From positions 1,054,001 through 1,118,000 of the forward strand of contig NZ_CP007055.1 in the NCBI RefSeq assembly GCF_000517625.1: 64,000 bases of DNA, read 5' to 3'. Numbering within the stretch: the stretch's first letter is position 1; every line of letters begins with the position of its first letter. Below are positions 36,201-43,362 of this stretch, piece after piece. Source of the stretch: Halostagnicola larsenii XH-48. Lineage in GTDB: Archaea > Halobacteriota > Halobacteria > Halobacteriales > Natrialbaceae. Below the pieces are notes generated by a model. That model was not told the DNA's origin. It saw only the letters and a program-made list of their open reading frames with translations, and did no database searches. Both the position numbers and the translations under genes were made by a program.

Positions 36201-37562
36201 ATGGTAGAACGAGAAACATGGGCAACGAGAACAGGGTTCATACTAGCGGCGGTGGGAAGCGCCGTCGGATTGGGAAACGTCTGGCGGTTTCCCTATCAGG
36301 TCGGGGAGTTCGGGGGTGCAGCGTTCCTCGTCGTCTACCTCGCGTTGATCGCGTTGGTCGGATTCCCGGTATTGATGGTCGAGTTTACCGTCGGCCGATA
36401 CACCGATCGAAACCCGGTCGGTGCACTCAAACAAATTGGACGAGGCCCCTGGAAACGGATTGGATGGGTGTTCGTCCTCGCTGGATTCGTGATCTTGTCG
36501 TACTACAGCGTCGTCGCCGGTTGGGTGCTGCAGTACACGGCTTACGGACTGCAGGGTAACTTTGCCGCGGACGGTGCAGCGCAGTTCGGAGCGACGTATG
36601 GCGGGATAACCCCCGTTCTCACGCACGCAATTTTCATGGCCGCCGTCATCGCCGTCGTTGGGCTCGGTATCCGCCAGGGTATCGAACTTGCCGTCAAGTT
36701 GATGGTACCCGCAATCATCGCGCTGACGATCGGTCTCGCGGTCTACGCCGCGACGCTTCCGGGCGCTGGCGAAGCCTACGCGTACTATCTTTCACCCAAT
36801 TTGGGTACCATCGCGGCGAACTGGACTGAGATCCTCCCTGCGGCCGCTGGGCAGGCGTTCTTCACGCTCTCGCTCGGGATGGGCGTGATGATCACGTACG
36901 CGTCCTACCTCGGAGAGGATCGTAACCTCGCTAAGGATGGCCTCATCATCGTTGGATTGGATACGGCGATTGCGTTCACGATCGGACTGGTCGCCTTCCC
37001 AATCCTCTTCTCTGGTGGTGTTGGTGTTTCTGAAATCACAGAAATCGGTGCTGGTGCTGGCTTCATCTTCATCTCCCTCTCGCAAGCATTTGCCAATCTC
37101 CCGCTCGGCGGCGTTCTCGGTGCGATCTTCTTCGCGACCGTCGCCATCGCGGCGCTCTCGAGCGCGATCAGCATCCTGGAGGTCGTCGTCTCCTACCTGA
37201 TCGACGAACATGGCGTCGACCGCGGTCCGGCGACGGCGATCATCGGAACCGCCATCTTCCTCGCCGGTGTTCCCGTCGCATACGATGGCGGGCTGTCGTG
37301 GCTCACGGTCTACGACCAACTCGCGAACTACATCCTGCTCGTCCTCGGAGCCCTGTTACTCTCGATCTACGTCGGGTGGATCAAAAGCGATCTCGGGCTT
37401 GAGGAACTCGGAAAGGGAGTCAAAAACCTCGGCGCGTGGGGGATCACCTGGATCTGGGTCCTTCGGATTCCGGTCATCATCGTGTTGGTCGTCGTCCTCA
37501 CACTGAACGCGATAGAAGCATACACTCAAATCAGCGGTGTTCTCAGCGGACTCGTCGGCTAA
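36201..37562 (+). CDS. Neurotransmitter:sodium symporter family transporter
   Basis: 453 aa, the length of prokaryotic NSS proteins such as MhsT. About 11 transmembrane helices with the broken TM1 signature FILAAVGSAVGLGNVWRFPYQ, TM3 SYYSVVAGWVL, and TM6 GQAFFTLSLGMGVMITYASY. It imports an amino acid or related solute using the sodium gradient in the cytoplasmic membrane. Divergent from pccB; a GTGGG/CCCAC inverted repeat sits at 36181-36198 just before the ATG. Confidence 0.92.
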   Translation: MVERETWATRTGFILAAVGSAVGLGNVWRFPYQVGEFGGAAFLVVYLALIALVGFPVLMVEFTVGRYTDRNPVGALKQIGRGPWKRIGWVFVLAGFVILSYYSVVAGWVLQYTAYGLQGNFAADGAAQFGATYGGITPVLTHAIFMAAVIAVVGLGIRQGIELAVKLMVPAIIALTIGLAVYAATLPGAGEAYAYYLSPNLGTIAANWTEILPAAAGQAFFTLSLGMGVMITYASYLGEDRNLAKDGLIIVGLDTAIAFTIGLVAFPILFSGGVGVSEITEIGAGAGFIFISLSQAFANLPLGGVLGAIFFATVAIAALSSAISILEVVVSYLIDEHGVDRGPATAIIGTAIFLAGVPVAYDGGLSWLTVYDQLANYILLVLGALLLSIYVGWIKSDLGLEELGKGVKNLGAWGITWIWVLRIPVIIVLVVVLTLNAIEAYTQISGVLSGLVG

Positions 37563-37576
37563 TCGCTGACGCCCTC

Positions 37577-37581
37577 TTTTT
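37577..37581 (+). terminator. T-tract terminator after the NSS symporter
   Basis: T5 run 15 bp past the NSS stop codon, just before the convergent SDR gene ends. Archaeal termination needs only a U-tract; no hairpin is seen. Confidence 0.4.
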
Positions 37582-37582
37582 G

Positions 37583-38293
37583 TCAGGCTTCGCCGTAGAC
37601 CGGGACAGCCGCGCCGCTCGTGACCGACGCACCGTCGCTACAGAGAAACGCCATCACGTCCGCGATCTCGAGCGGGTCGACCCACGAGTCGTGATCCGAA
37701 TCGGGCATCATCTCGCGGTTCATCGGCGTGTCGATCACGCTCGGCATGACGCAGTTCGCCCGAACGACGCCGCGATTCTCTTCGGCCAGCGTCTCCGTGA
37801 GGATTCGGATGCCGGCTTTGGTGATCCGGTAGGGACCGTCGCCCTCGCCGCCCTCGAGACTCGAGCGCGCGCTCACGCTCACGATCGAGCCCTCGCTTTC
37901 TTGGAGATGCGGAAGGGCGTGTTTCGACGCCAGAAACGCCGTTTTCAGGCTGATGTTCATCAGCGCGTCGAACTCCTCGAGATCCGTCTCCTCGAGGTGC
38001 TGGCCGCCCATCCACGTGCCGGCGATGTTGAGCAGGTGGTCGACCCGGCCGTGCTCGTCGACGATGGCCTCGAACAGCTCAGCGACCTCGTCCTCGTTGG
38101 TCAGGTCCGCCTCGTAAAACTGGACGGCGTCGTCCGGCTCGAGGAGGCTGTCGTCAGCGTCGGGTTCGACGACGTCGACGGCACAGACGGTCGCACCCGC
38201 GTCTCGAAACCGTTCGACTGCGGCACTGCCGAGGGCGCCGCTCGCGCCGGTGACCACTGCGACCGTCTCCGAGAAGTCGTACGTGACTGACAT
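37583..38293 (-). CDS. Short-chain dehydrogenase/reductase (SDR)
   Basis: 236 aa from MSVTYDFSETVAVVTG. Rossmann cofactor motif TGASGALGSAAV, the NIAG equivalent (LLNIAGTW), catalytic Ser in VSVSARSSLEGG and the YxxxK motif YRITK. Asp after strand 2 (VCAVDVVEPD) suggests NAD(H) rather than NADP(H). Substrate unknown. It is followed 90 bp upstream in coordinates by another oxidoreductase gene on the same strand, possibly cotranscribed. Confidence 0.88.
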   Translation of the reverse strand: MSVTYDFSETVAVVTGASGALGSAAVERFRDAGATVCAVDVVEPDADDSLLEPDDAVQFYEADLTNEDEVAELFEAIVDEHGRVDHLLNIAGTWMGGQHLEETDLEEFDALMNISLKTAFLASKHALPHLQESEGSIVSVSARSSLEGGEGDGPYRITKAGIRILTETLAEENRGVVRANCVMPSVIDTPMNREMMPDSDHDSWVDPLEIADVMAFLCSDGASVTSGAAVPVYGEA

Positions 38294-38384
38294 GGACACC
38301 CATACTACCCGCGGGTGCAAAAACTTCCGACCCAGATCTCGAGCGGGCAGTCGGTCTACAAGGGGTGGCGGCCCGACCGCCGCG

Positions 38385-39341
38385 CTACGGCGTGACGACC
38401 AGTTTTCCGAAGAAGCTCTCGGAAATCACGGCGTCGTGCGCCTCCGAAACCTCCGTCAGGTCGTAGGTCCGGTCGATCTCCGCCGATAGCTTCCCGCTCG
38501 AGAGCAACGTGGCGACGCGGCGAAGCACCGCGGCGAGATCCGGCGTATTGAACATGCTGATCAGGTGGATCCGAAGCTCCTTCGAGCGCGCCGCCGGGAC
38601 GTTCGAGAAGCCGGCCTCTGGAACCGTATTGCCGATGCCGACGACTCGAGTCCCCTGCGTCGCGACGTCCGCGTCGAACTGGAGGTAGTCGTCGAGTCGG
38701 TGATCGAGAATCACGTCGGGAGCGCCCGCGGTGATGACCGCGTCCTCGAGGTCGTCGCGCGCATAATCGAGTACGACATCGGCCCCGAGGGACTCGAGTT
38801 TCTCGTGGTGCTCCGGCGAGGCCGTCGTCGTCACCTCGGCCCCGGTCGCGGCCGCGATCTGTACTGCGGCGTGACCGACGCCCCCGCTCCCGCCGTGGAT
38901 AAGACAGCGCTCCGCCGGCTCGAGTTCGGCGTGGTCGATCAGCGACCGCCAGGCGGTGACCGCGGGAACGCCGAGGGCCGCACCGGTCTCGAACGAAACC
39001 CCATCCGGTAGCGTCGCGATTCTGTCGGTCGGCGACGCGACGTACTCCGCACACGTTCCCGGAATATCCTTTCCGAGTCCGGTGCCGAACACCCGCTCTC
39101 CCGGCTCGAACGCGGTTACCTCGGCACCGACGGCCTCGACGGTCCCGGCGAAATCCGATCCGGGAATCCACGGCAGTGCCGCGGGCGAATACGATCCCTC
39201 CCGGAAGTAGGTATCGACGGGGTTGATACCCGCAGCGCTGACCTCGACGAGCACCTCGTCTTCGTCGGGTTCGGGCGTGGGGATCTCCTCGAGTTCCAGT
39301 GCGTCCGCGTCGCCGTGTTCGTGGTATCGAACGGCTCTCAT
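38385..39341 (-). CDS. NADPH:quinone reductase-like oxidoreductase (MDR superfamily)
   Basis: 318 aa from MRAVRYHEHGDADALELEE. GroES-like N-domain (AAGINPVDTYFREGSY, GSDFAGTVEAVG, PGERVFGTG) and a Rossmann domain with the motif IHGGSGGVGHAAVQIAAATGA. No structural zinc cysteines, typical of zeta-crystallin/quinone oxidoreductase (QOR) types that reduce quinones by NADPH. The promoter region has a tight palindrome next to the TATA box. Start at 39341 supported by that TATA box 25 bp upstream. Confidence 0.87.
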   Translation of the reverse strand: MRAVRYHEHGDADALELEEIPTPEPDEDEVLVEVSAAGINPVDTYFREGSYSPAALPWIPGSDFAGTVEAVGAEVTAFEPGERVFGTGLGKDIPGTCAEYVASPTDRIATLPDGVSFETGAALGVPAVTAWRSLIDHAELEPAERCLIHGGSGGVGHAAVQIAAATGAEVTTTASPEHHEKLESLGADVVLDYARDDLEDAVITAGAPDVILDHRLDDYLQFDADVATQGTRVVGIGNTVPEAGFSNVPAARSKELRIHLISMFNTPDLAAVLRRVATLLSSGKLSAEIDRTYDLTEVSEAHDAVISESFFGKLVVTP

Positions 39342-39361
39342 ACCCGTTCGTAGGACAGCCT

Positions 39362-39388
39362 GCGATATAGGATCACGTGATCTATCGC
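39362..39388 (-). promoter_or_regulatory. Quinone reductase promoter with palindromic operator candidate
   Basis: CTATATCG read on the minus strand (39364-39371) is 25 bp before the ATG at 39341. Adjacent on its upstream side is the perfect 12-bp palindrome GATCACGTGATC (39371-39382), nested in outer arms GCGATA (39362-39367) and TATCGC (39383-39388). A factor binding there would sit at the BRE position. Confidence 0.4.
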
Positions 39389-39621
39389 GCCGGTTCTGGC
39401 CCTGGGTGCGGAACACCACGATGGTGCGTTGGAGAAAGTGCATCTTCTCGAGGAACGTCATCAGCGCCGACAGTTGGGCGGTACTGTGGTGCACCGTTGC
39501 AGGACAGTCTCAGTGAAAGCTCGAGGTTTGGGTCAAACCCAGTCCGGGGAACGCGGGTCTACCCCGTTTCTGCTCGTCAAAATCCCAATAGTATAAGTGA
39601 CTACCCGACAACAATCAAGAT

Positions 39622-39720
39622 AGAAACCGCGCTTCAACCAGCCGCGTGGGGCATGCGCTGAAATGCCCCGGGTGCAAGGACACCCGAGGCGCGGTTTCTA
39701 ACCCGCGAGGGTTCGAAACC
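39622..39720 (+). ncRNA. Candidate structured RNA: three-way junction plus GNRA hairpin
   Basis: Three helices are visible by eye. An outer 11-bp stem AGAAACCGCGC (39622-39632) pairs with GCGCGGTTTCT (39689-39699). Inside it are a 7-bp hairpin GGGGCAT/ATGCCCC (39648-39654, 39663-39669) and a 5-bp hairpin GGGTG/CACCC (39670-39674, 39681-39685). Immediately after is AACCC-GCGA-GGGTT (39700-39713), a stem capped by a GNRA tetraloop. Perfect pairing over this length is improbable by chance. The GNRA loop favours the plus strand, but a good TATA box faces it from the other side. It may be a free RNA or the right end of a decayed IS200/IS605-type element. Confidence 0.5.
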
Positions 39721-39743
39721 ATGATTACGTTCATTCTACCGAG

Positions 39744-39751
39744 ATATAAAC
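39744..39751 (-). promoter_or_regulatory. TATA box between candidate RNA and zinc-ribbon gene
   Basis: TTTATATC on the minus strand, about 25 bp from the end of the hairpin cluster, would start a minus-strand transcript through it. Read on the plus strand (GATATAAA) it could instead serve the 51-aa gene with a leader of about 45 nt. Direction unresolved. Confidence 0.35.
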
Positions 39752-39818
39752 GTCTCGCACGACAGCCGTACCGCTATCAACTAGCCGGCGCTCCCAGAAA
39801 ACTGCGCTCGAGGGGTCT

Positions 39819-39974
39819 ATGAGCGGGCAACCATCTGATCCGGACGACCGCGAATCGTCGGCACTGCCAGCCTGTCCGCGGTGTGGGACGCCCGTCGCCT
39901 TGGTCACGAGCCGCGGGCCGACAGAGCACATCTGCTCGCCGTGTGGCTGTGAGGTCGGTTCGCCTGATCTCTGA
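39819..39974 (+). CDS. 51-aa zinc-ribbon micro-protein
   Basis: Reads MSGQPSDPDDRESSALPACP and continues with RCGTPVALVTSRGPTEHICS and then PCGCEVGSPDL. Two CPxCG-type knuckles (Cys19/Cys22 and Cys39/Cys42, plus Cys44) spaced by 16 residues make a one-zinc ribbon. Haloarchaea have many such tiny zinc-finger proteins, some affecting swarming and biofilm formation. Target unknown. Convergent with the secreted-protein gene 47 bp beyond its stop. Confidence 0.7.
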   Translation: MSGQPSDPDDRESSALPACPRCGTPVALVTSRGPTEHICSPCGCEVGSPDL

Positions 39975-40021
39975 GTAAGCGCTCGAGGGTCCGAACAAAG
40001 GGGCAAAGGCCCCAACTCCCG

Positions 40022-40513
40022 CTACTCGTTCTCCCGTTCGTTGTTGAACGTCCGGTCCGTTTCGAAGGGATAGTCCTGGAACGCTGTCTGTCGCGTCGCC
40101 GTATTCGTCACCCGGTAGTCGACTGCGTACGTGGACTCCTCGGATGCGGACAGTTCCGCGGAGTCGGTAACGCCGCCTCGACACTCGAGCTGGACGTCAA
40201 ACCCATCTGTACTCGCGTTCGACACCGAGAGCGGGGTACATTCGGCTATCACGCTTTCATCAGATTCGAAACTGTGGTCGTGGCTCGCGAGGAGGTCGTT
40301 GTAGAAGAGCCGCTCCTCGTACGTCGCAGTATAGTCCGCGACGTTCGAGGAATCGACCGAAGTCGGTTTCTCGGGGCCGGCTGGATAGGACTCGATGTGC
40401 ACCTGCTCCGCTGGCTCGTCTGACAGGGGATGAAACGATGTGACGACCCCGATTCCAGCGACGAGTACCAGGACGACGACCCCGAGCGAAACGAGCATTC
40501 GGTTCGAGACCAT
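40022..40513 (-). CDS. Hypothetical membrane-anchored extracellular protein
   Basis: 163 aa. One N-terminal hydrophobic segment (MLVSLGVVVLVLVAGIGVV) without lipobox, then an acidic polar domain with Cys at two positions (IAECTPL, LECRGG) that could form a disulfide. Topology suggests a signal anchor with the domain outside. No family recognised. It has no partner gene on its strand nearby. Confidence 0.55.
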   Translation of the reverse strand: MVSNRMLVSLGVVVLVLVAGIGVVTSFHPLSDEPAEQVHIESYPAGPEKPTSVDSSNVADYTATYEERLFYNDLLASHDHSFESDESVIAECTPLSVSNASTDGFDVQLECRGGVTDSAELSASEESTYAVDYRVTNTATRQTAFQDYPFETDRTFNNERENE

Positions 40514-40934
40514 TATCTTGGAGTTAGATTCCTAACACAATATGCGTTCTGCATCATCGAACCGTACTTTCGAGTAGCATCCAGTGTCTATACAGTCGAA
40601 AGGACTGGTTGGCTTTCGGCTTGCACCACTATCCCCCATTTCTCAGACCGAAAGGGAACCGCTCCTCGAGTCGCTGACGCTCAGCGTTCGATCAAAGCCG
40701 ATGCCGATCTCGCAAAAGAGCAATCGTAGCGCGCACGCCCGACAGTCCGAACGGCAGCCGCAGTGCTCCAAATTGAACGAAGCCGAGGACGTCATAGAAC
40801 GATTCGCATGGCATTTCTTTCACCCTATTTGTACTAAACAATCCGTTCACGACACATGCGAATGTAGTGTGAGGAGTCGTGGTACCGCGACCCTCGGAAG
40901 GGTTATCCCTCATCCTACCCTCTGTTTGTTTGTA
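40514..40934. other. 421-bp intergenic region upstream of the cold-shock gene
   Basis: No convincing gene on either strand; open frames crossing it encode basic, non-halophilic peptides. Moderately AT-richer than coding DNA. Possible cspA TATA-like element GGGTTATCC at about 40900-40908, about 27-30 bp before the ATG. Could contain decayed coding sequence. Confidence 0.35.
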
Positions 40935-41141
40935 ATGGCAAACGGTAAGGTTGATTTCTTCAACGACACTGGCGGCTACGGTTTCATTTCGACTGATGAC
41001 GGCGACCTCGACGACGACGAAGACGTTTTCTTCCATATGGAGGATGTCGGCGGCGAAGACCTCACGGAAGGTACTGAGGTCGAGTTCGACATCGAGTCCT
41101 CGCCCAAGGGGCCTCGTGCGGCGAACGTCGTCCGACAGTAA
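40935..41141 (+). CDS. cspA: Cold-shock protein, CspA family
   Basis: 68 aa. The single OB-fold carries RNP1 (GGYGFIS) and RNP2 (DVFFHM), preceded by MANGKVDFFND. A long acidic loop between the strands (TDDGDLDDDEDV) and acidic helix turns are halophilic adaptations. It binds single-stranded RNA or DNA and acts as an RNA chaperone. A hairpin plus T5 terminator follows. Confidence 0.9.
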   Translation: MANGKVDFFNDTGGYGFISTDDGDLDDDEDVFFHMEDVGGEDLTEGTEVEFDIESSPKGPRAANVVRQ

Positions 41142-41442
41142 TACCGAGACACACCTGTCGTTCACAGCGACAGACAACACTCTCGATTTTTCAGACGGTC
41201 ACACGTCCGAGCTGACGCTATCTGTACACTCTGTACGTATCGTTCATTGAGTGATCGCGGAGGAGGTATGCGAACTGTTCTATGACACCCTCGAAAGTCG
41301 CTCGTGCTCTTTTAGCTGAATGCAGGCGTTAAGCCCCCTTCCTCAAGGAGAGTACATATAAGTCCGAAAGAGTATCGAACGGACCGGTCGATAGATGGTA
41401 CTCTGTGTGATTACACGCCGGCAGAAAGTGATCCGATGCGGC
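41142..41442. other. 301-bp intergenic region between cspA and psmB 3' ends
   Basis: Contains the cspA terminator, then about 250 bp without a gene. Near 41316-41351 a GCGTTAAGCCCCCTTCCTCA string reminds me of 3' ends of haloarchaeal IS200/IS605 (tnpB) elements; a TATA-like CATATAAG follows at about 41355. The short open frame from 41395 runs antisense into psmB and is not called. Confidence 0.3.
41155..41191 (+). terminator. Hairpin plus T-tract terminator of cspA
   Basis: Perfect inverted repeat CTGTCG-N7-CGACAG (41155-41173) followed by T5 at 41187-41191, 14 bp after the cspA stop codon. Confidence 0.45.
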
Positions 41443-42174
41443 TTAGATTACTTCTTCGAAGTCGTTGTGGCCCTGAATGTCGACGCCGTCCTCGGTGATC
41501 TCACAGAGGAAGACACCGTTACCCGAGCCGGTGTCGCGCTCGGCCGCGGACTTGATTCCCTGTGCCGCGATGGTGGTCGCCTCGTCGTTCGAGAGCCCTT
41601 CCTCGTAGGTCTGCTCTAGGTGACCGTAGGCGAGTTGCATCCCGCTGCCGGTAACGGTGTAGTCGTCTTCCATGACGCCGCCCGCGGGGTCGATGCTGTA
41701 GACGTGGCTTCCCTCCTCGTCGACGCCGCCCAGAATCGGGTGAATCGCGAAGAACGGGCCGCCTCGAGCGAAGTTGCCCGCGAGCGTCGCGAGCGCGTTG
41801 ATGCTCATGCTGTCGCCGCGGCGGGTCTCGAAGAGGTTGACCTCCGCGCGGAGACTCGAGATGAACGACTGTGCGCCGCCAACGCTGCCGACCATCGTCA
41901 GCGCCGCGGTCGGGTGGATCTGTTCGACCTTCTGGACGTTCTTGTTCGAGACGAATCGACCGCCGAGGCTCGCGCGCATGTCCGTCGCGATGACGACACC
42001 GTCGGCCGTCGTAATGCCGATCGTTGTCGTGCCGGTCTTGTTGACGTTGTCGAGGTCAGCGCTCGAGATGTCGTTCTGTGGCATCGAACCGAGTTCCGGC
42101 CCGTACGGGTCCGGGTCGTCCGCCAACTGGTCGACCGTCCGGGAGAACTTCGAGTCGTGTGTTGGTGTTCGCAT
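41443..42174 (-). CDS. psmB: Proteasome subunit beta, with propeptide
   Basis: 243 aa. A 48-residue propeptide is followed by the autocatalytic cleavage site NKTG/TTTIGI, leaving Thr49 as N-terminal nucleophile, the same numbering as recalled for Haloferax PsmB. Conserved Lys and Asp of the Ntn fold are in IATDMRASLGGRFVSNKNV. It forms the inner rings of the 20S proteasome, degrading proteins unfolded by PAN (gene at 15937-17154). The alpha subunit is not in the window. A good TATA box lies 24-33 bp upstream. Confidence 0.93.
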   Translation of the reverse strand: MRTPTHDSKFSRTVDQLADDPDPYGPELGSMPQNDISSADLDNVNKTGTTTIGITTADGVVIATDMRASLGGRFVSNKNVQKVEQIHPTAALTMVGSVGGAQSFISSLRAEVNLFETRRGDSMSINALATLAGNFARGGPFFAIHPILGGVDEEGSHVYSIDPAGGVMEDDYTVTGSGMQLAYGHLEQTYEEGLSNDEATTIAAQGIKSAAERDTGSGNGVFLCEITEDGVDIQGHNDFEEVI

Positions 42175-42477
42175 TATAGGTGTCTAACGACCGGGACGAT
42201 ATAAAACACCGGCGGTCACCGCTCTGGTTTCCGCTTTCGTGCTGACATCGCCGCCCTCGAGCAAGCTGTGCGAACGGGCGAAGTGCCAATTTTGGACATC
42301 TCTCGAGCGGGGTTCGACTACGCTCGAGGACATCGTAACCGGGACTGTGATCCGGGAATAGAAACGATTCGTACGCGTCTCGTGTTCGGTCGGTGACTTC
42401 GGGACGTGTCAGCTTCCGTGCGATCCGATTCGGTGTGGGTCAGATTCGGTGGTCGTAGTCGTGTATATCGTGACCGT
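42175..42477. other. 303-bp intergenic region upstream of psmB
   Basis: Contains the psmB TATA box at 42198-42207. The rest shows no convincing gene or repeat beyond CTCGAGC-type GC-rich words; presumably the 3' region of the convergent-facing small membrane protein transcript. Confidence 0.35.
42198..42207 (-). promoter_or_regulatory. psmB TATA box
   Basis: GTTTTATATC read on the minus strand, 24-33 bp before the ATG at 42174: a consensus haloarchaeal promoter producing a leaderless mRNA. Confidence 0.55.
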
Positions 42478-42648
42478 CTATTTTCGGGCGTTCTCGTAGG
42501 CTTCGCCGACGTTGGCGAGGACTCGGTGTACTGGGAGGGAGAGACCAATCTGGTTAGCAACGATTGCGAGTGGCATCGCCGCGATACCGACGACGATGCA
42601 CAGTTGGTACATTGCGAACAGCAGCGCGTTGTGTGCGCGGGATTTCAT
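42478..42648 (-). CDS. 56-aa membrane protein
   Basis: Minus-strand ORF MKSRAHNALLFAMYQLCIVV, continuing GIAAMPLAIVANQIGLSLPV and ending HRVLANVGEAYENARK. One long or two short hydrophobic helices (about 8-40), then an amphipathic tail (VHRVLANVGEAYENA). The regular pattern, a strong TATA box 30 bp upstream and compatible codon use support it as a real gene despite its size. Function unknown. Confidence 0.6.
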   Translation of the reverse strand: MKSRAHNALLFAMYQLCIVVGIAAMPLAIVANQIGLSLPVHRVLANVGEAYENARK

Positions 42649-42677
42649 CAGCGTTCATCGTCGCTCAGTCCGAGGGA

Positions 42678-42686
42678 GTATATAAG
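42678..42686 (-). promoter_or_regulatory. TATA box of the 56-aa membrane protein gene
   Basis: CTTATATAC on the minus strand, 30-38 bp before the ATG at 42648. Confidence 0.5.
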
Positions 42687-42761
42687 TCTTCGTGTATCTC
42701 ACTGCGATTTCATCGTCGTCTCGCGATTGCAGGTCTACGCCGTGTTGCGATTCAACTCAGC

Positions 42762-42776
42762 TTGTGTGATACACAA
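42762..42776. repeat. Palindrome TTGTGT-GAT-ACACAA
   Basis: Perfect 6-bp arms with a 3-bp centre, in the 296-bp gap between two divergent genes (starts at 42648 and 42945). It may be an operator; no direct support. Confidence 0.3.
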
Positions 42777-42944
42777 CTGAAAGTGGGTTCGTGACCGAAC
42801 TACGGCTATCATGGCGGGAATCGATCCGGGTGTTTCTCATAAGTTATGCCCATCATCTGACTCTCGTGCGCGCCGCTCGAGCGGGGGCGAAATCGGTGCG
42901 AACCGAACCGCAAGAGAGGAAACCCCCCACCACGTTGGACGCGT

Positions 42945-43304
42945 ATGAGCAATTATCTCGTCGCGATGGAAGCCGCGTGGCTCGTTCGTGATGTCGACAA
43001 GGTCGACGATGCAATCGGCGTCGCGGTAAGCGAAGCCGGAAAGCGACTCAATCAGGAGAACATGGAGTACGTCGAAGTCGAAGTCGGTGCGACGGGCTGT
43101 CCCGCCTGCGGCGAACCCTTCGACTCTGCGTTTATCGCGGCCGATACCGCGCTCGTCGGACTCGCCCTCGAGATGGATGTCTTCAACGCGGACGGGGAGG
43201 AACACGCCTCTCGAATCGCAAAGAGCGAGGTCGGCGGCGCGCTTCGAGACGTTCCCCTGTCGGTCGTCGAAGTCTTCGAAACCGACGCCGACGAAGACGA
43301 ATAA
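42945..43304 (+). CDS. DUF555/UPF0212 family protein
   Basis: 119 aa, archaeal conserved family of unknown function. Starts MSNYLVAMEAAWLVRDV and contains the conserved cysteine motif TGCPACGEPFDSAF, a likely metal site, and an acidic C-terminus. It ends 59 bp before the HTH-CBS gene on the same strand, but a TATA box and palindrome in that gap suggest separate control. A TATA-like CATAAGTTAT at about 42838-42847 would give a leader of about 75 nt. Confidence 0.82.
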   Translation: MSNYLVAMEAAWLVRDVDKVDDAIGVAVSEAGKRLNQENMEYVEVEVGATGCPACGEPFDSAFIAADTALVGLALEMDVFNADGEEHASRIAKSEVGGALRDVPLSVVEVFETDADEDE

Positions 43305-43333
43305 TACCGCCCAAAGTCGACACGACCCAAAGA

Positions 43334-43354
43334 CTTTCTATAACCCGTGGTTAT
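43334..43354 (+). promoter_or_regulatory. TATA box and operator-like palindrome of the HTH-CBS gene
   Basis: CTTTCTATAA (43334-43343) lies 20-30 bp before the ATG at 43363 and overlaps the perfect palindrome ATAACC-CGT-GGTTAT (43340-43354). A repressor here would block both TBP and the start site; the HTH protein encoded next is the natural candidate. Confidence 0.45.
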
Positions 43355-43362
43355 TTGGAACC

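Larger units (their letters stand above)
39342..39818. other. 477-bp intergenic region containing an operator-like palindrome and a candidate structured RNA
   Basis: Between the quinone reductase and a 51-aa zinc-ribbon gene. It holds the reductase promoter palindrome (39362-39388), about 200 bp without recognisable features (39389-39585), a possible TATA-like element AGTATAAG near 39590, the hairpin cluster at 39622-39720, and a second TATA-like element at 39744-39751. No convincing protein-coding frame, apart from a possible IS200/IS605 TnpB C-terminal relic described under findings. Confidence 0.45.

Noticed and set aside
39700-39720. tRNA T-arm-like string GGGTTCGAAACC
   Set aside because: Flanks cannot form the acceptor, D or anticodon arms, and the loop lacks the usual pyrimidine before the closing stem; better explained by the GCGA hairpin.
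41395-41619. Short plus-strand frame starting after a TATA-like element and running antisense into psmB
   Set aside because: Translation is not protein-like and overlaps conserved psmB; an antisense transcript is possible but not supported.
42406-42780. 124-codon plus-strand frame over the 56-aa membrane gene
   Set aside because: Composition unlike haloarchaeal proteins; the minus-strand small ORF has a better promoter and a regular hydrophobic pattern.
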